NCBI GenBank assembly: GCA_900541675.1
Contig: UQKU01000003.1
Coordinates: 1 to 64,000 of the forward strand
DNA from: an uncultured Collinsella sp.
GTDB taxonomy: Bacteria > Actinomycetota > Coriobacteriia > Coriobacteriales > Coriobacteriaceae
Length of the DNA: 64,000 nucleotides
Reading direction: 5' to 3'
The notes below the pieces were generated by a model. It worked only from the letters and a program-made list of their open reading frames with translations. It ran no database searches and was not told the DNA's origin. The stretch's first letter is position 1. Each line of letters begins with the position of its first letter. This document shows, one piece after another, positions 48,875 to 58,560 of this stretch. Made by a program: the position numbers and the translations under genes.

Positions 48875-50011
48875 CTATAAGGTTGAAACGAAGGTTGACA
48901 GGCGGTGGAGACCTTCGTCCAGATTTTTGTCGGAGACGCAGTAGCTTAAGCGGATGTGGCCTTCGGTTCCGAAGCAGTCTCCCGGGACTAGGGCTACGTT
49001 TGTCTCTTTGATGGCTTTGATGCAGAAGTCCTCGCTTGTTAGGCCGTACTGTTTGATGCTGGGGAAGGCGTAGAAGGCTCCCGCAGGTTCTACGACGTCG
49101 AGGCCCATAGCGTTTAAGGCTGCGAGCACGCGTTCGCGGCGGGCTCGGTAGACTTTGAGCATGGGGGTTGGGTCGACGGTCAGGGCTCGGGCCGCGGCGT
49201 CCATCTCAAAGGAGACGGCGCTCGATACTAAGTATTGGTGGGCCTTTGCGATCTCGGCGATGACGGGGGCTGCGGCTGCGAGCCAACCTAAGCGCCAGCC
49301 GGTCATGGCCCAGGGCTTGGAGAAGCTCTCGATGACCACCGTCTGCTCGCGTAGCTCCGGGTGGCGCTGGGCAAATCGCTCGTAGCCGTCCACGTAGACC
49401 AGGCGGCTATATACGTCGTCGCAGACCACGTAGATGCCCGCCTGCTCCGCCACGTGTGCCACGGCGTCGAGCGACGCCGCGTCGAGGATGCAGCCCGTAG
49501 GATTGTTGGGCGTGCAGATGACGATGGCCTTGGTCGCCGGCGTCACGCAGGCACGAAGCGCCTCCTCATCAATCTGGAATTGCGCAGGCTCCGTATCCAA
49601 ATAGACCGCATTGGCGTGGTTGGCCACGACGATGCTCTCGTACAGGCCAAAGGCCGGCGTGGGGATGATGACCTCGTCGCCGGGGTTGAGCATAGCCATG
49701 AATGTTGCCGACAGGGCCTCGGTCGCGCCGTCGGTCAAGATGACCTCGTCGGCCGAAAACGTAAGGCCCGCGTCCCCCATGTAGGCAGACAACGCCTCAC
49801 GCAGGGCGGGGCGACCGTTGTTGGGCGGATAGTGCGTGTCACCGCGGTCCAGTGCGGCAGTCACCTCGGCGCTAATCACATCGGGCGTGGGAAAATCGGG
49901 CTCGCCGAGCGCAAGCGCAATGCATCCCGGATGCTGAGCAGCGAGCGCGTTGATTCGGCGGATGCCGGAGGGCTTGAGCGTGGCAAGCGAGGTATTCATG
50001 GGCAGGCGCAT
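48875..50011 (-). CDS. Class I/II PLP-dependent aminotransferase
   Basis: A 378-residue aspartate-aminotransferase-fold enzyme. Substrate and PLP motifs are ALGEPDFPTPD near residue 35, THYPPNNGRPALREAL, CTPNNPTGCILD (Asn contacting PLP), CDDVYSRLVY, and the Schiff-base lysine in ESFSKPWAMTGWRLGW near residue 232; RLSYCV near the C-terminus holds the substrate Arg. The amino-acid substrate cannot be stated. AAAGGA precedes the ATG. Confidence 0.93.
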   Translation of the reverse strand: MRLPMNTSLATLKPSGIRRINALAAQHPGCIALALGEPDFPTPDVISAEVTAALDRGDTHYPPNNGRPALREALSAYMGDAGLTFSADEVILTDGATEALSATFMAMLNPGDEVIIPTPAFGLYESIVVANHANAVYLDTEPAQFQIDEEALRACVTPATKAIVICTPNNPTGCILDAASLDAVAHVAEQAGIYVVCDDVYSRLVYVDGYERFAQRHPELREQTVVIESFSKPWAMTGWRLGWLAAAAPVIAEIAKAHQYLVSSAVSFEMDAAARALTVDPTPMLKVYRARRERVLAALNAMGLDVVEPAGAFYAFPSIKQYGLTSEDFCIKAIKETNVALVPGDCFGTEGHIRLSYCVSDKNLDEGLHRLSTFVSTL

Positions 50012-50104
50012 GGCGTTCCTTTCGTAAGGGTTGCACTAGGATAGCGCGGCGAGGCGCCGCCAGACGGTGTAACCTAAACGGAAACCAACCGGAAAGGAGG
50101 CGGC

Positions 50105-50752
50105 ATGGAGACGATCGCGCGCTGCGATGTACCAAAAACACTGCATAACATCGCTTTTGTCAGTATTCCCGAGAGCGCCGATCTTGAGTTTTTGCTTTGG
50201 GACCTGCAGGATGCCATCGCCGCCTATGCTCAGCTTTCTGGCACCACACTCCCCCACCCGGTCGATTTGAAGGCGGATGATGCCGGTGCAGCCGATGGCA
50301 TGGTGCTCGCCATTGAAGATGTGGCTGACGATGAGACGTTGACAGCTATCGAGCAGGCGCTTGAACGCTTTGGCGGTACGGGAACGCGCGTCTATGCCGC
50401 GATTCGAGCCGCACAAGAGGGCGCGAAGCAGGCGCGCGGGACCGCCGTTCGTCTGCACAAGGCATGTGAGTGCCACGACCAATTGTGGTGTGGCGGCGTT
50501 GTCGTCTGTGCCGGCAGCGGTATTGCGGCGCTTCGCCACTCCCCGCGTATGGGCCTCTTGCGCCGGCCATTTTCCGAAGCGATGGATAAGCTTGTGGGCG
50601 CCGTTCGCATGGGCTGCTCCATTGAGTATGCGCAGCTGCTTGGCGGTGGCAATGCCGGTGGCGTCGATGCCGACGGCATGGTGCGCGCCAGGCCCGCGCT
50701 GCCCGCACCGATATGGCATGCCATCATGAAACGCCTCGGCAGCCGCGCCTAA
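50105..50752 (+). CDS. Unknown protein
   Basis: A 215-residue protein I do not recognise. It has a strong GGAAAGGAGG site at the right distance, a bacterial-like alternation of hydrophobic strands and helices, several Cys and His in the middle (HKACECHDQLWCGGVVVC near residues 118-135) and a glycine-rich stretch (LGGGNAGGVDADG near 178). No signal peptide or membrane segment is clear. It is divergent from the aminotransferase gene and convergent with the glycosylase gene. Confidence 0.75.
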   Translation: METIARCDVPKTLHNIAFVSIPESADLEFLLWDLQDAIAAYAQLSGTTLPHPVDLKADDAGAADGMVLAIEDVADDETLTAIEQALERFGGTGTRVYAAIRAAQEGAKQARGTAVRLHKACECHDQLWCGGVVVCAGSGIAALRHSPRMGLLRRPFSEAMDKLVGAVRMGCSIEYAQLLGGGNAGGVDADGMVRARPALPAPIWHAIMKRLGSRA

Positions 50753-50765
50753 TCAGATATCTAAA

Positions 50766-51329
50766 TTACAGAGCGCCCCATTCAACGGCCTCGCGCCAGC
50801 GCTCGACAAGGCGTTCCAGGCGCCATGCCGCATTGGCGGGACTTGTCGACGGCAGAACGATGGCCGGTAGCCCGGTGCGTTCTTGTAGATAGCGCTTGTA
50901 GAGCCGGCCAGCTGTACCGCCGTTGCATATCACCTGCTCAATGGGAGCCATGTCGGTAATGCACTCGATATGTGCCGGCACAACGTTTTTAATGCTGGCA
51001 TCACTCGAGCCCTTAATGTCGCAGCTCTCAATCACATCCCACAGGGCTACGCCGCCGTTCAGCAGCATGGCCCGCTTGGCGGCAATCGAGACGTCGAGCG
51101 TCGCGGGCTCACCGCTTGCCAAAGGGTCGCCCTCGTTGGGCGGCACGGGCACACCGAGGCACGCGGCCATCACGCGCCAAAAGCGATTCTGAGGATTGCC
51201 GTAATAAAAGGCATTGGCGCGCGAAAGCACCGAGGGAAACGACCCCAGCACCAAAACGCGCGAGCGCTCGTCAAACACGGGCTCAAACCCATGCTCAATA
51301 TGTTGATAGCCCTCGTCGGACGCAGCCAC
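50766..51329 (-). CDS. DNA-deoxyinosine glycosylase (UDG superfamily)
   Basis: A 187-residue member of the uracil-DNA glycosylase superfamily, hypoxanthine-DNA glycosylase type. LVLGSFPSVLSRANAFYYGNPQNRFWRVM near residue 27 contains the active-site motif, and LPSTSPANAAW near residue 160 is the second DNA-binding motif. It would remove deaminated bases to start base-excision repair. It starts at GTG, 3 nt after the amylase stop. Confidence 0.88.
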   Translation of the reverse strand: MAASDEGYQHIEHGFEPVFDERSRVLVLGSFPSVLSRANAFYYGNPQNRFWRVMAACLGVPVPPNEGDPLASGEPATLDVSIAAKRAMLLNGGVALWDVIESCDIKGSSDASIKNVVPAHIECITDMAPIEQVICNGGTAGRLYKRYLQERTGLPAIVLPSTSPANAAWRLERLVERWREAVEWGAL

Positions 51330-51332
51330 GAT

Positions 51333-52709
51333 CTAGACCCTCAACAGATAGCGCACCTCGTAGGGTGCAAGCTCAAGAGAGCCCGGCAGCTCGACCGTGG
51401 GAGCATCGTCGGCAAGCAGGTCGACGAAGGAGCCGTTGAGTTCGCCGGCTCCAAAGGTATAGGGCTCGTTCACGGCATTGACCGCCACAAGCACCGTCAC
51501 GTCGTCGCAGGCGCGCTCGAACAGCAGCTGCTTGTTCTGGATCACCACGTTGCGATAGACACCGTAGTTGAGAGCACGGGCCGCCACGTCGTCGGCCGAG
51601 CGCAGGTGCGTGAGCTGCTTGATGAAAGCCGTCAGCTCGTTGGGCGCAGGCTCATCGAGCGCAGGTCGCAGCGTCCAGTCGCCATCGGGGCCGCCCTTTT
51701 CGCCAGCAATTCCCCACTCGCTGCCGTAGTAGACGCACGGGATGCCCGGAATGCCAAAGAGCATGCCATAGGCGGGACGCAGGCACGACTTGTCGGTAAG
51801 GATGCTCGCCAGGCGCGGCACGTCATGGTTGTCGACAAACGACAGCAGGTGCTTGCCACGGTAGATGCACCAGGGGTCGCCGCCAAACTGACGGTGCAGC
51901 GAATGGGCGATCTCGAACATGTTGACCGAGTTAAAGCTGGAGTACAGGCCCTTGTAGCACTCGTAGTTGGTGCAGGAGTCGAGCATCTCGTCGTTGACGA
52001 TCTGATTGTAGTCGCCGTGGAGCGTCTCGCCGATCAGCACAAAGTCGGGCTTGAGCTCACGGGTAAAGGCGTACAGGCGGCGCATGAAGTCGCGGTCGAG
52101 CATATAGGCGACGTCCAAGCGCAGACCGTCGACGCCAAAGACCTCGGCCCAACGGCGCACGGACTCGAGCAGGTAATCGACCACGGCGGGATTTTGCAGG
52201 TTGAGCTTCACAAGCTCAAAATGGCCTTCCCAGCCCTCGTACCAAAAGCCGTCGCCATAGCAGGAATCGCCGTCAAAGCTAATGTGGAACCAGTCCTTGT
52301 ACGGCGAGTCCCACTTACGCTCCTGCACATCGCGGAAGGCCCAAAAGCCGCGACCGACGTGGTTGAAGACGGCGTCGAGCACCACGCGGATGCCGTGGGC
52401 ATGCAGCGTCTCACACACGGCGGCAAAGTCGGCATCCCCACCCAGGCGACGGTCGATGTGACGCAGACTGCGCGTATCGTAGCCGTGGCTATCAGACTCG
52501 AGCGGCGGGTTGATGAGTACAGCGCCAATACCAAGTTTCTGCAGGTAGTCGGCCCATTGGGCGATTTTCATGATGGGCGCATCGGGGTTGGGCGCGGCGT
52601 TAGCAGCCTGGGCGAGCTCATCCTCGGCAACGGGCGCGACGTTTTCGCGCGGAGCCCCGCAAAAGCCCAGCGGATAGATCTGGTAGAACGTCGTCTCATA
52701 TGCCCACAT
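51333..52709 (-). CDS. Alpha-amylase family glycoside hydrolase (GH13)
   Basis: A 458-residue cytoplasmic GH13 enzyme without signal peptide. The four conserved regions are visible: DAVFNHVG (region I), GLRLDVAYM with the nucleophile Asp (region II), LIGETLHG with the acid Glu (region III) and SFVDNHDVPRL with the third Asp (region IV). It probably hydrolyses maltodextrins or related alpha-glucans inside the cell. Confidence 0.93.
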   Translation of the reverse strand: MWAYETTFYQIYPLGFCGAPRENVAPVAEDELAQAANAAPNPDAPIMKIAQWADYLQKLGIGAVLINPPLESDSHGYDTRSLRHIDRRLGGDADFAAVCETLHAHGIRVVLDAVFNHVGRGFWAFRDVQERKWDSPYKDWFHISFDGDSCYGDGFWYEGWEGHFELVKLNLQNPAVVDYLLESVRRWAEVFGVDGLRLDVAYMLDRDFMRRLYAFTRELKPDFVLIGETLHGDYNQIVNDEMLDSCTNYECYKGLYSSFNSVNMFEIAHSLHRQFGGDPWCIYRGKHLLSFVDNHDVPRLASILTDKSCLRPAYGMLFGIPGIPCVYYGSEWGIAGEKGGPDGDWTLRPALDEPAPNELTAFIKQLTHLRSADDVAARALNYGVYRNVVIQNKQLLFERACDDVTVLVAVNAVNEPYTFGAGELNGSFVDLLADDAPTVELPGSLELAPYEVRYLLRV

Positions 52710-52780
52710 AGCAGCCTCCCGGTAAGCTCAACACAACGACATCCATTGTATGCCCGGCTTGTATCCTCTTCCCCAAAATA

Positions 52781-52847
52781 AGTTGCGGTGGAATAGTTCC
52801 TGCTTGGGCCTTCAGAGGCCTTAAACAGGAACTATTCCACCGCAACT
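52781..52847. repeat. Perfect 22-bp-stem palindrome
   Basis: AGTTGCGGTGGAATAGTTCC and two more bases (52781-52802) pair perfectly with 52826-52847; the 23-nt loop holds its own GGCCT/AGGCC stem. It lies between the end of the MFS gene and the start of the amylase gene. A nested-stem design similar to the giant hairpins but with a different core. Confidence 0.85.
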
Positions 52848-52862
52848 GATGAGGGGACGTGA

Positions 52863-54059
52863 TTAGGCGACGGGCTTTGCGCGGCGTATGGCCGGGAATA
52901 GCACCGTAATAGCGAGGATGACGCCTACGACGGCGATTGCGCCACCTGCGCAGCCGATCCAGGCGATACCGGGGCCTGAAACCACGGCTCCGCCGATCGC
53001 GGTACCCGTGCCGATACCGAGGTTGAACAGGCCCGAGAAGATCGACATGGCGACGGCCGACGAGTCCGCCGGCGTGTACTTGATGAGCTCGGCCTGGAAC
53101 GCCACGTTAAAGGCCGTGGCGCAGCAGCCCCACAGCGCGCAAACGGCAAGAACCGCGGTGAGCGACGACGCGGCAGGACCCATAAGTAGCAAGGCGACCG
53201 GCACTCCGGAGAGCGTGATCGCAAGGAACGGAAAACGGTGCCCATCGAACAGGCGGCCAAACAACCAGCTTCCGAGCAGACCAGAGCAGCCAAACGCCGT
53301 CAACGTCATGGTGATGGCGCTTGCGTCGACATGCGCGACCTGAGCCAGGAACGGCTCGATATAGCTATAGCCCGCGTAATAGCCGGTCGCCATGAACACC
53401 GTGACCACATAGAGCGCGATCAGGAACGGGTTCTTGAGCAGCTCGGGCAGCTGCTTGAGCGTAAAACGCTCGCCCGCCGGCATGGCCGGGAACACGGTCG
53501 CCTGGTAGACGACCGCGATGGCCGAGAGGACCCCGACCACGGCAAACGTCATGCGCCAGCCCACGGCCAAGCCAATAGCGCGACCGAGGGGCAGACCAAA
53601 GATCTGCGCGATGGACGAGCCCGTAGCGATCATGCTGATGGCGAGCGCCCCGTGGCGCGTGTCGACCAGGCGCGAGGCCATAATCGAAGCGACCGACCAG
53701 AACACGGCATGTGCGCAAGCGACCACCAGGCGCGCACAGACCAGGATGGGATAAGTCGGCGCCACAGCGGACAGGAACTGACCGAGCGAGAACACGGCCA
53801 GCACGCCCAGCAGCATCCGCTTGAACTCAAAGCGCGAGGCGAACACCATGAGCGGCAGCGACAGCAGCATGACGCCCCAGGCATAGACCGAGATCATGAT
53901 GCCCGCCTGGGCCTCGGTGAGCGAGAACGACGCGGCGATATCAGTCAAAAGGCCGATGGGCATAAACTCCGACGTGTTGAACACGAACGCACAGCAGGTG
54001 AGCCCGACGAGCGGGAGCCACTGCCTGAGCGTGATACCGTCTTGCCTTGCCTGACTCAT
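52863..54059 (-). CDS. MFS transporter, sugar-efflux/DHA1 type
   Basis: A 398-residue major facilitator with about twelve membrane segments. FNTSEFMPIGLLTDIAASF near residue 22, RFEFKRMLLGVLAVFSLGQFLSA and ARLVVACAHAVFWSVASIMASRLV resemble SotB/AraJ-like exporters. It likely extrudes sugars, drugs or metabolites. ATG at 54059 has GGAG nine bases upstream; a TTG five codons earlier is less likely. Confidence 0.88.
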   Translation of the reverse strand: MSQARQDGITLRQWLPLVGLTCCAFVFNTSEFMPIGLLTDIAASFSLTEAQAGIMISVYAWGVMLLSLPLMVFASRFEFKRMLLGVLAVFSLGQFLSAVAPTYPILVCARLVVACAHAVFWSVASIMASRLVDTRHGALAISMIATGSSIAQIFGLPLGRAIGLAVGWRMTFAVVGVLSAIAVVYQATVFPAMPAGERFTLKQLPELLKNPFLIALYVVTVFMATGYYAGYSYIEPFLAQVAHVDASAITMTLTAFGCSGLLGSWLFGRLFDGHRFPFLAITLSGVPVALLLMGPAASSLTAVLAVCALWGCCATAFNVAFQAELIKYTPADSSAVAMSIFSGLFNLGIGTGTAIGGAVVSGPGIAWIGCAGGAIAVVGVILAITVLFPAIRRAKPVA

Positions 54060-54104
54060 ATATAACGTCTCCAATCATTTTGAGCGGAGGCGATTATATA
54101 GCAA

Positions 54105-54139
54105 CGGCCCCGCATCCGTCAGCAACAGATGCGGGGCCG
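54105..54139. terminator. Terminator after feoAB
   Basis: CGGCCCCGCATC pairs perfectly with GATGCGGGGCCG around an 11-nt loop, 42 nt past the feoB stop. Confidence 0.85.
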
Positions 54140-54180
54140 AAAACAATTCGATACATAGAGGTTGCGCCGTCAATGCAAAA

Positions 54181-56541
54181 CTAAGCCAACCCCAGCAATA
54201 AGCCCGCCGAATGCACGACAAACGCCACGATCCAGGCGACCGTCACCTGAAACGCGAACACGGCCACGGCATAGCGCGCGCCCAACTCGCTCTTGACGGC
54301 GCCGATGGACGCCACGCACGGCGGGTACAGCAGCGTAAAGACCAGGAACACGTAGGCGGTAAACGGCGAAAACATGGTCGACAGCACCGCGGGCGACGTT
54401 GCGCCTAAAAGCACCGTGAGTGTCGAGATGACACTCTCCTTGGCGATAAGTCCGGTGACGAGCGCCGTGGATGCACGCCAATCGCCAAAGCCGAGCGGTG
54501 CCAGCAGCGGCGCGATAATGCTACCCAGACCGGCAAGCAGACTCTGCGACTGGTCGGCGACCACGTTAAAGCGAATGTCGAACGTCTGAAGGAACCAGAT
54601 GACCACGGTAGCGGCAAAGATAATGGTAAAAGCCTTGGTAATAAAGTCCTTGGCCTTATCCCACGCCAGCATCACCGTCGTCTTGACGCTCGGCAGGCGG
54701 TAATTGGGAAGCTCCATAATAAACGGCACCGGGTCGCCCTTAAATGCCGTGCGGTTGAGCACCAAAGCCGCGATGCAACCGACCGCAATGCCAATCAAAT
54801 AGAGCGAGACCATGGCGGGAACCGTCGCCTGCGGGAAAAACGCCCCGCACAGCAGGCCGTAGACCGGCAACTTGGCCGAACAGCTCATGAACGGCGTGAG
54901 CATGACCGTCATCTTGCGGTCATGCTCGGATGGGAGCGTACGGGTCGACATAATAGCCGGCACGGTACAGCCAAAACCGACGAGCATAGGCACAAAGCTG
55001 CGGCCCGACAGGCCAAAGCGACGCAGCACCTTATCCATGACAAAGGCCACGCGCGCCATGTATCCGGAGTCTTCCAAAATGGAGAGGAACAAGAAGAGCA
55101 CGACGATAATCGGTAGGAAGGTCAGCACGCTGCCCACGCCCGTAAGCACGCCGTCGACAGCCAGCGAACGCACCACGTCGTTGGTTCCGAACGCCTTGAG
55201 GCCTGCATCGGCCGAGGCGATGATGGCAGCGATGCCGTCCTCCATGAGTCCCTGCAACGCCGCGCCGATCACGCCAAACGTCAGCCAAAAGACGAGGCCC
55301 ATGATCACCAAAAACGCCGGAATGGCTGTGTAACGACCTGTCAGGATGCGGTCAATCTTGACGGAGCGCACGTGCTCGCGGCTCTCGTGCGGCTTGACGA
55401 CGCAACGCCCGCACACGTCGCCGATAAAGCCGAAGCGCATGTCAGCCAGCGCAGATAGACGGTCGGTGCCGGCCTCGCCCTCCATTTGGCTAATGATGTG
55501 CTCGATGGCGTCGAGCTCGTTGCGGTCCAGGTGAAGCGCCTCGGTCACCAGCTCGTCGCCCTCAACCAGCTTGGTCGCCGCAAAACGCACGGGAATGTGC
55601 GCCGTCGCGGCATGGTCCTCGATAAGGTTGGCGATGCCGTGAATGCAGCGATGCAGCGCGCCGCCGTCCGGACCATCGGGCGCGCAGAAGTCCAGGCGAC
55701 CGGGACGCTCGCGGAACCGCGCCACGTGCAAGGCATGATCCACCAACTCGCCAATACCCTCGTTGCGGGCAGCACTAATGGGAACAACAGGCACGCCCAG
55801 CAGGCTCTCGAGCAGATTGACGTCCACGGCGCCGCCGTTGGCCGTCACCTCGTCCATCATGTTGAGCGCGATGACCATGGGTCGATCGAGCTCCATAAGC
55901 TGCAGCGTCAGGTAAAGGTTACGCTCGATGTTGGTGGCGTCGATGATATCGATGATGGCGTCGGGGTGCTCATCCAGGATAAACTGGCGGCTTACGATCT
56001 CCTCGCCCGTGTACGGCGACAGAGAATAAATGCCGGGCAGGTCGGTAACGCTTGCCTCGGGGTGGTTGCGGATGGTGCCATCTTTGCGGTCGACCGTCAC
56101 GCCAGGAAAGTTACCGACATGCTGGTTGGAGCCCGTCAGCTGGTTGAACAGCGTGGTCTTGCCGCAGTTTTGGTTGCCGGCGAGGGCAAAATGCAGCGGT
56201 GCGCCCTCGGGCACGGCCGTCTTTGCCGCGCGGGGCGAATACGTCCCCTCGCCCAGGGCCGGATGCTCCGTCGTGCCGATTGCGGCGTTAGCGCGCGGAC
56301 CCGTATCGGTGTCGTGAATGCCCACGAGCTCGATGCGAGCGGCATCGTCCTTGCGCAGCGTCAACTCATAGCCACGCAGGCGAATCTCGAGCGGGTCGCC
56401 CATAGGGGCGTACTTCATCATGGTGACTTCGGTGCCCGGCGTTAGGCCCATGTCCAAAATATGCTGTCGGAGTGCCTGATCGTCCGATGCCACCGATGCG
56501 ACAACGGCATCCTTTCCAATCTCGAGTGTATCGAGTCTCAC
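54181..56541 (-). CDS. feoB: FeoA-FeoB fused ferrous iron transporter
   Basis: A 786-residue ferrous iron importer. Residues 1-75 form a FeoA-like SH3 domain (ILDMGLTPGTEVTMMKYAPMGDPLEIRLRGYELTLRKDDA). The GTPase domain from about residue 118 has GNQNCGKTTLFNQLTG (G1, with Cys instead of the common Ser), GVTVDRKDG, TDLPGIYSL and NMMDE (G4). Two Gate regions and a dozen membrane segments follow, with GFGCTVPAIMSTRTL. It starts at GTG with GGAGG. A pair of DtxR-like boxes lies upstream. Confidence 0.96.
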   Translation of the reverse strand: MRLDTLEIGKDAVVASVASDDQALRQHILDMGLTPGTEVTMMKYAPMGDPLEIRLRGYELTLRKDDAARIELVGIHDTDTGPRANAAIGTTEHPALGEGTYSPRAAKTAVPEGAPLHFALAGNQNCGKTTLFNQLTGSNQHVGNFPGVTVDRKDGTIRNHPEASVTDLPGIYSLSPYTGEEIVSRQFILDEHPDAIIDIIDATNIERNLYLTLQLMELDRPMVIALNMMDEVTANGGAVDVNLLESLLGVPVVPISAARNEGIGELVDHALHVARFRERPGRLDFCAPDGPDGGALHRCIHGIANLIEDHAATAHIPVRFAATKLVEGDELVTEALHLDRNELDAIEHIISQMEGEAGTDRLSALADMRFGFIGDVCGRCVVKPHESREHVRSVKIDRILTGRYTAIPAFLVIMGLVFWLTFGVIGAALQGLMEDGIAAIIASADAGLKAFGTNDVVRSLAVDGVLTGVGSVLTFLPIIVVLFLFLSILEDSGYMARVAFVMDKVLRRFGLSGRSFVPMLVGFGCTVPAIMSTRTLPSEHDRKMTVMLTPFMSCSAKLPVYGLLCGAFFPQATVPAMVSLYLIGIAVGCIAALVLNRTAFKGDPVPFIMELPNYRLPSVKTTVMLAWDKAKDFITKAFTIIFAATVVIWFLQTFDIRFNVVADQSQSLLAGLGSIIAPLLAPLGFGDWRASTALVTGLIAKESVISTLTVLLGATSPAVLSTMFSPFTAYVFLVFTLLYPPCVASIGAVKSELGARYAVAVFAFQVTVAWIVAFVVHSAGLLLGLA

Positions 56542-56587
56542 GTCCGCGTTCCTCCCCCAGCGCCCACAGGGCGTTGCATTTTGTTTA

Positions 56588-56620
56588 TCTTGGCTAACCG
56601 TTTGCCATGGCTAACCATTT
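56588..56620 (-). promoter_or_regulatory. DtxR/IdeR-like iron boxes before feoAB
   Basis: TGGCTAACC occurs at 56591-56599 and 56608-56616, 17 bp apart; on the minus strand the halves read GGTTAGCCA, resembling the half-site of DtxR/IdeR iron boxes (TTAGGTTAGCC type). Location 50-75 bp upstream of the ferrous iron transporter supports iron-dependent repression. Confidence 0.6.
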
Positions 56621-56840
56621 AACCACGCATGATAGCGCGAACACACACCGATGTTCAATCGATAGATTGGTGCAAGGGGGATTCCGGGCCGTGGTTTCCC
56701 CGAGGACCGAAAGCCGCCCGCCCCCTCGACAAAATGATCCATTCCCTTCGCCGCATGCAAAACAACCAAGGAGTGTCCCAAGGCGCCGGCACAACAGGAA
56801 CGTCCCCAGCTGCCGGCAGCATTTCGCCGCAACAGCAAAG

Positions 56841-56874
56841 GCCCGCGCTGGCAACAAATGTCACCTGCGCGGGC
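56841..56874 (-). terminator. Terminator after the antiporter gene
   Basis: GCCCGCGC pairs with GCGCGGGC around an 18-nt loop; CTTTG follows on the minus strand. It lies about 115 bp past the antiporter stop. Confidence 0.6.
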
Positions 56875-56987
56875 TTGGTGGGCGCTCACATAGGCACGTT
56901 ATAGAGACCCACATCAGCTATGGAATGCCAAGTAGCACCGATACGCAATGCCCGCCGGCTTACCAAGCAATGAAACTCGCCATAGCC

Positions 56988-58451
56988 TTAGACAATCGGC
57001 GCAATGCCGGCAAAGTGCAGATACAGCGAAATGATTGCCACGACAATGACCACCGCTGCGATCAGCTTGTCGTGCAGATGCGGAAGCACCGGCTTACCGC
57101 GGCCTCGCTCGCCCAGCATATAGACGGGAATGGCCGGAGCAAAAAGGATCGTCGTGATCATAACGCCCTGAAGACCCGTCGACCACACCAGGAACAATGC
57201 GTAGATGAAGCCGAGCGTACCGAAGAAGCGAGCTTTGCCGACGCTTGGCGCATGCGGCCCGTCCAGATGCTCGTTCTTCCAGCCAATCACCATGTAATAG
57301 GCAGCCGAGCAAACATACGGAACCAGAATCGTATTGACTGCGCAGCTATAGAAGAACTGGTACGTGCTCGCCGCCACATACGACACGATCAAGAAGAGTT
57401 GCGTAATGGTGGAGCTCACGAGAACCGTTACCACCGGGGCATCGTGTTTGTTCGTCTTGGCAAACGCCAGAGGGAAGGACCCCTGGCGCGCTGCCTCGAA
57501 CGGCGTCTCGGATGCAATGATGACGTAGCCCAGCATCGCGCCGACCAGCGAGAGAATAACGCCAAGGTTTACGATGGCAGCGCCAACAGGACCGATTGCG
57601 CACTCGAGAATTCCCGCCATGGAGGGCGTTGCGAGCTGTGCCATCTCCTCGCGCGGCATAATGCCGAGTGACAGCATCGAGATAATCAGATACAGCGTGA
57701 ACACAGCCGCGAATCCAAGTGCCGTCGAGCGGCCGACGTCACGCACGTACTTTGCACGGCCCGAGATAACGACAGCGCCCTCGATGCCCGTGAAGACCCA
57801 GACAAGGGCGATCATGGTCGAGACAACCTGCTCGCCAAAGCCAGGACCAGCCGGCTCTCCCCAGAAGTTGTCCATAAAGATATCGACGTTGAACTTGCCC
57901 AGGAGCACGATGCTCAGCACAAAGAGTCCCAGCGGCACCAGCTTCGCCAACGTAACGATCGTGTTAATGCCCGCAGCCTCCTTAACGCCACGAAGCACAA
58001 GGGCGGTAAGGAACCACAAAAACACACTGGCGCAGACGATGGAAAGCAGGTTGTTACCCGCGCCAAACGCAGGGAAGAAATAGCCCAGCGCGCTAAACAG
58101 CAAGAGCGCAAAGCTCACGTTGGAAAGACATGCGCTGATCCAGTAGCCCCAGGCGGAGTTGAATCCAATGTAATCGCCAAAACCGGCCGCAGCGTATGCA
58201 TAGATGCCGCCGGTCAGGTCGGGACGGGCCTGAGACAAACCGTTGAACACCATCATCAGCGCAAAGACGCCAATAAAGCAAATTCCCCACGAGACGATAA
58301 CTGCACCGGTATTTGCCCCGCCCGCTGCCATATCGCCGGCAAGCGAGAAGATGCCGCCACAAATACTGGCGGTAATGACCATCATGGTCAGACGAAAGAG
58401 ATCGAGGCCATTAGGGTCGATAATCTCATCGTTTTGAGCTTTAGAGGCCAT
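56988..58451 (-). CDS. APC-family amino acid antiporter (ArcD-like)
   Basis: A 487-residue APC transporter with about twelve membrane segments. The substrate-binding loop ITASICGGIFSLAGDMAAGG near residue 27 and GGIYAYAAAGFGDYIGFNSAWGYWIS resemble basic amino-acid antiporters such as arginine/ornithine ArcD. It is encoded next to a dimethylargininase-like hydrolase and a GntR regulator, which supports arginine, methylarginine or citrulline as substrate. Confidence 0.87.
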   Translation of the reverse strand: MASKAQNDEIIDPNGLDLFRLTMMVITASICGGIFSLAGDMAAGGANTGAVIVSWGICFIGVFALMMVFNGLSQARPDLTGGIYAYAAAGFGDYIGFNSAWGYWISACLSNVSFALLLFSALGYFFPAFGAGNNLLSIVCASVFLWFLTALVLRGVKEAAGINTIVTLAKLVPLGLFVLSIVLLGKFNVDIFMDNFWGEPAGPGFGEQVVSTMIALVWVFTGIEGAVVISGRAKYVRDVGRSTALGFAAVFTLYLIISMLSLGIMPREEMAQLATPSMAGILECAIGPVGAAIVNLGVILSLVGAMLGYVIIASETPFEAARQGSFPLAFAKTNKHDAPVVTVLVSSTITQLFLIVSYVAASTYQFFYSCAVNTILVPYVCSAAYYMVIGWKNEHLDGPHAPSVGKARFFGTLGFIYALFLVWSTGLQGVMITTILFAPAIPVYMLGERGRGKPVLPHLHDKLIAAVVIVVAIISLYLHFAGIAPIV

Positions 58452-58560
58452 TGTATGTGCACCCCCTTCATCATGTGATCGAACGAAAGATGACCCGGAC
58501 GTCCCGAATCGGGTGCCGGGCCATCGGTCAAGCGATCATCAGACTGTTACAGCCATCGCG

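Larger units (their letters stand above)
56542..56987. other. Gene-free gap between antiporter and feoAB
   Basis: This 446-bp gap holds the feoAB promoter/operator (56588-56620), degenerate GGGAC/GTCCC-type repeat debris near 56730-56835 (including AAAATGATCC, also seen in the structured elements), and a terminator for the antiporter gene (56841-56874). No coding sequence is convincing. Confidence 0.55.
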
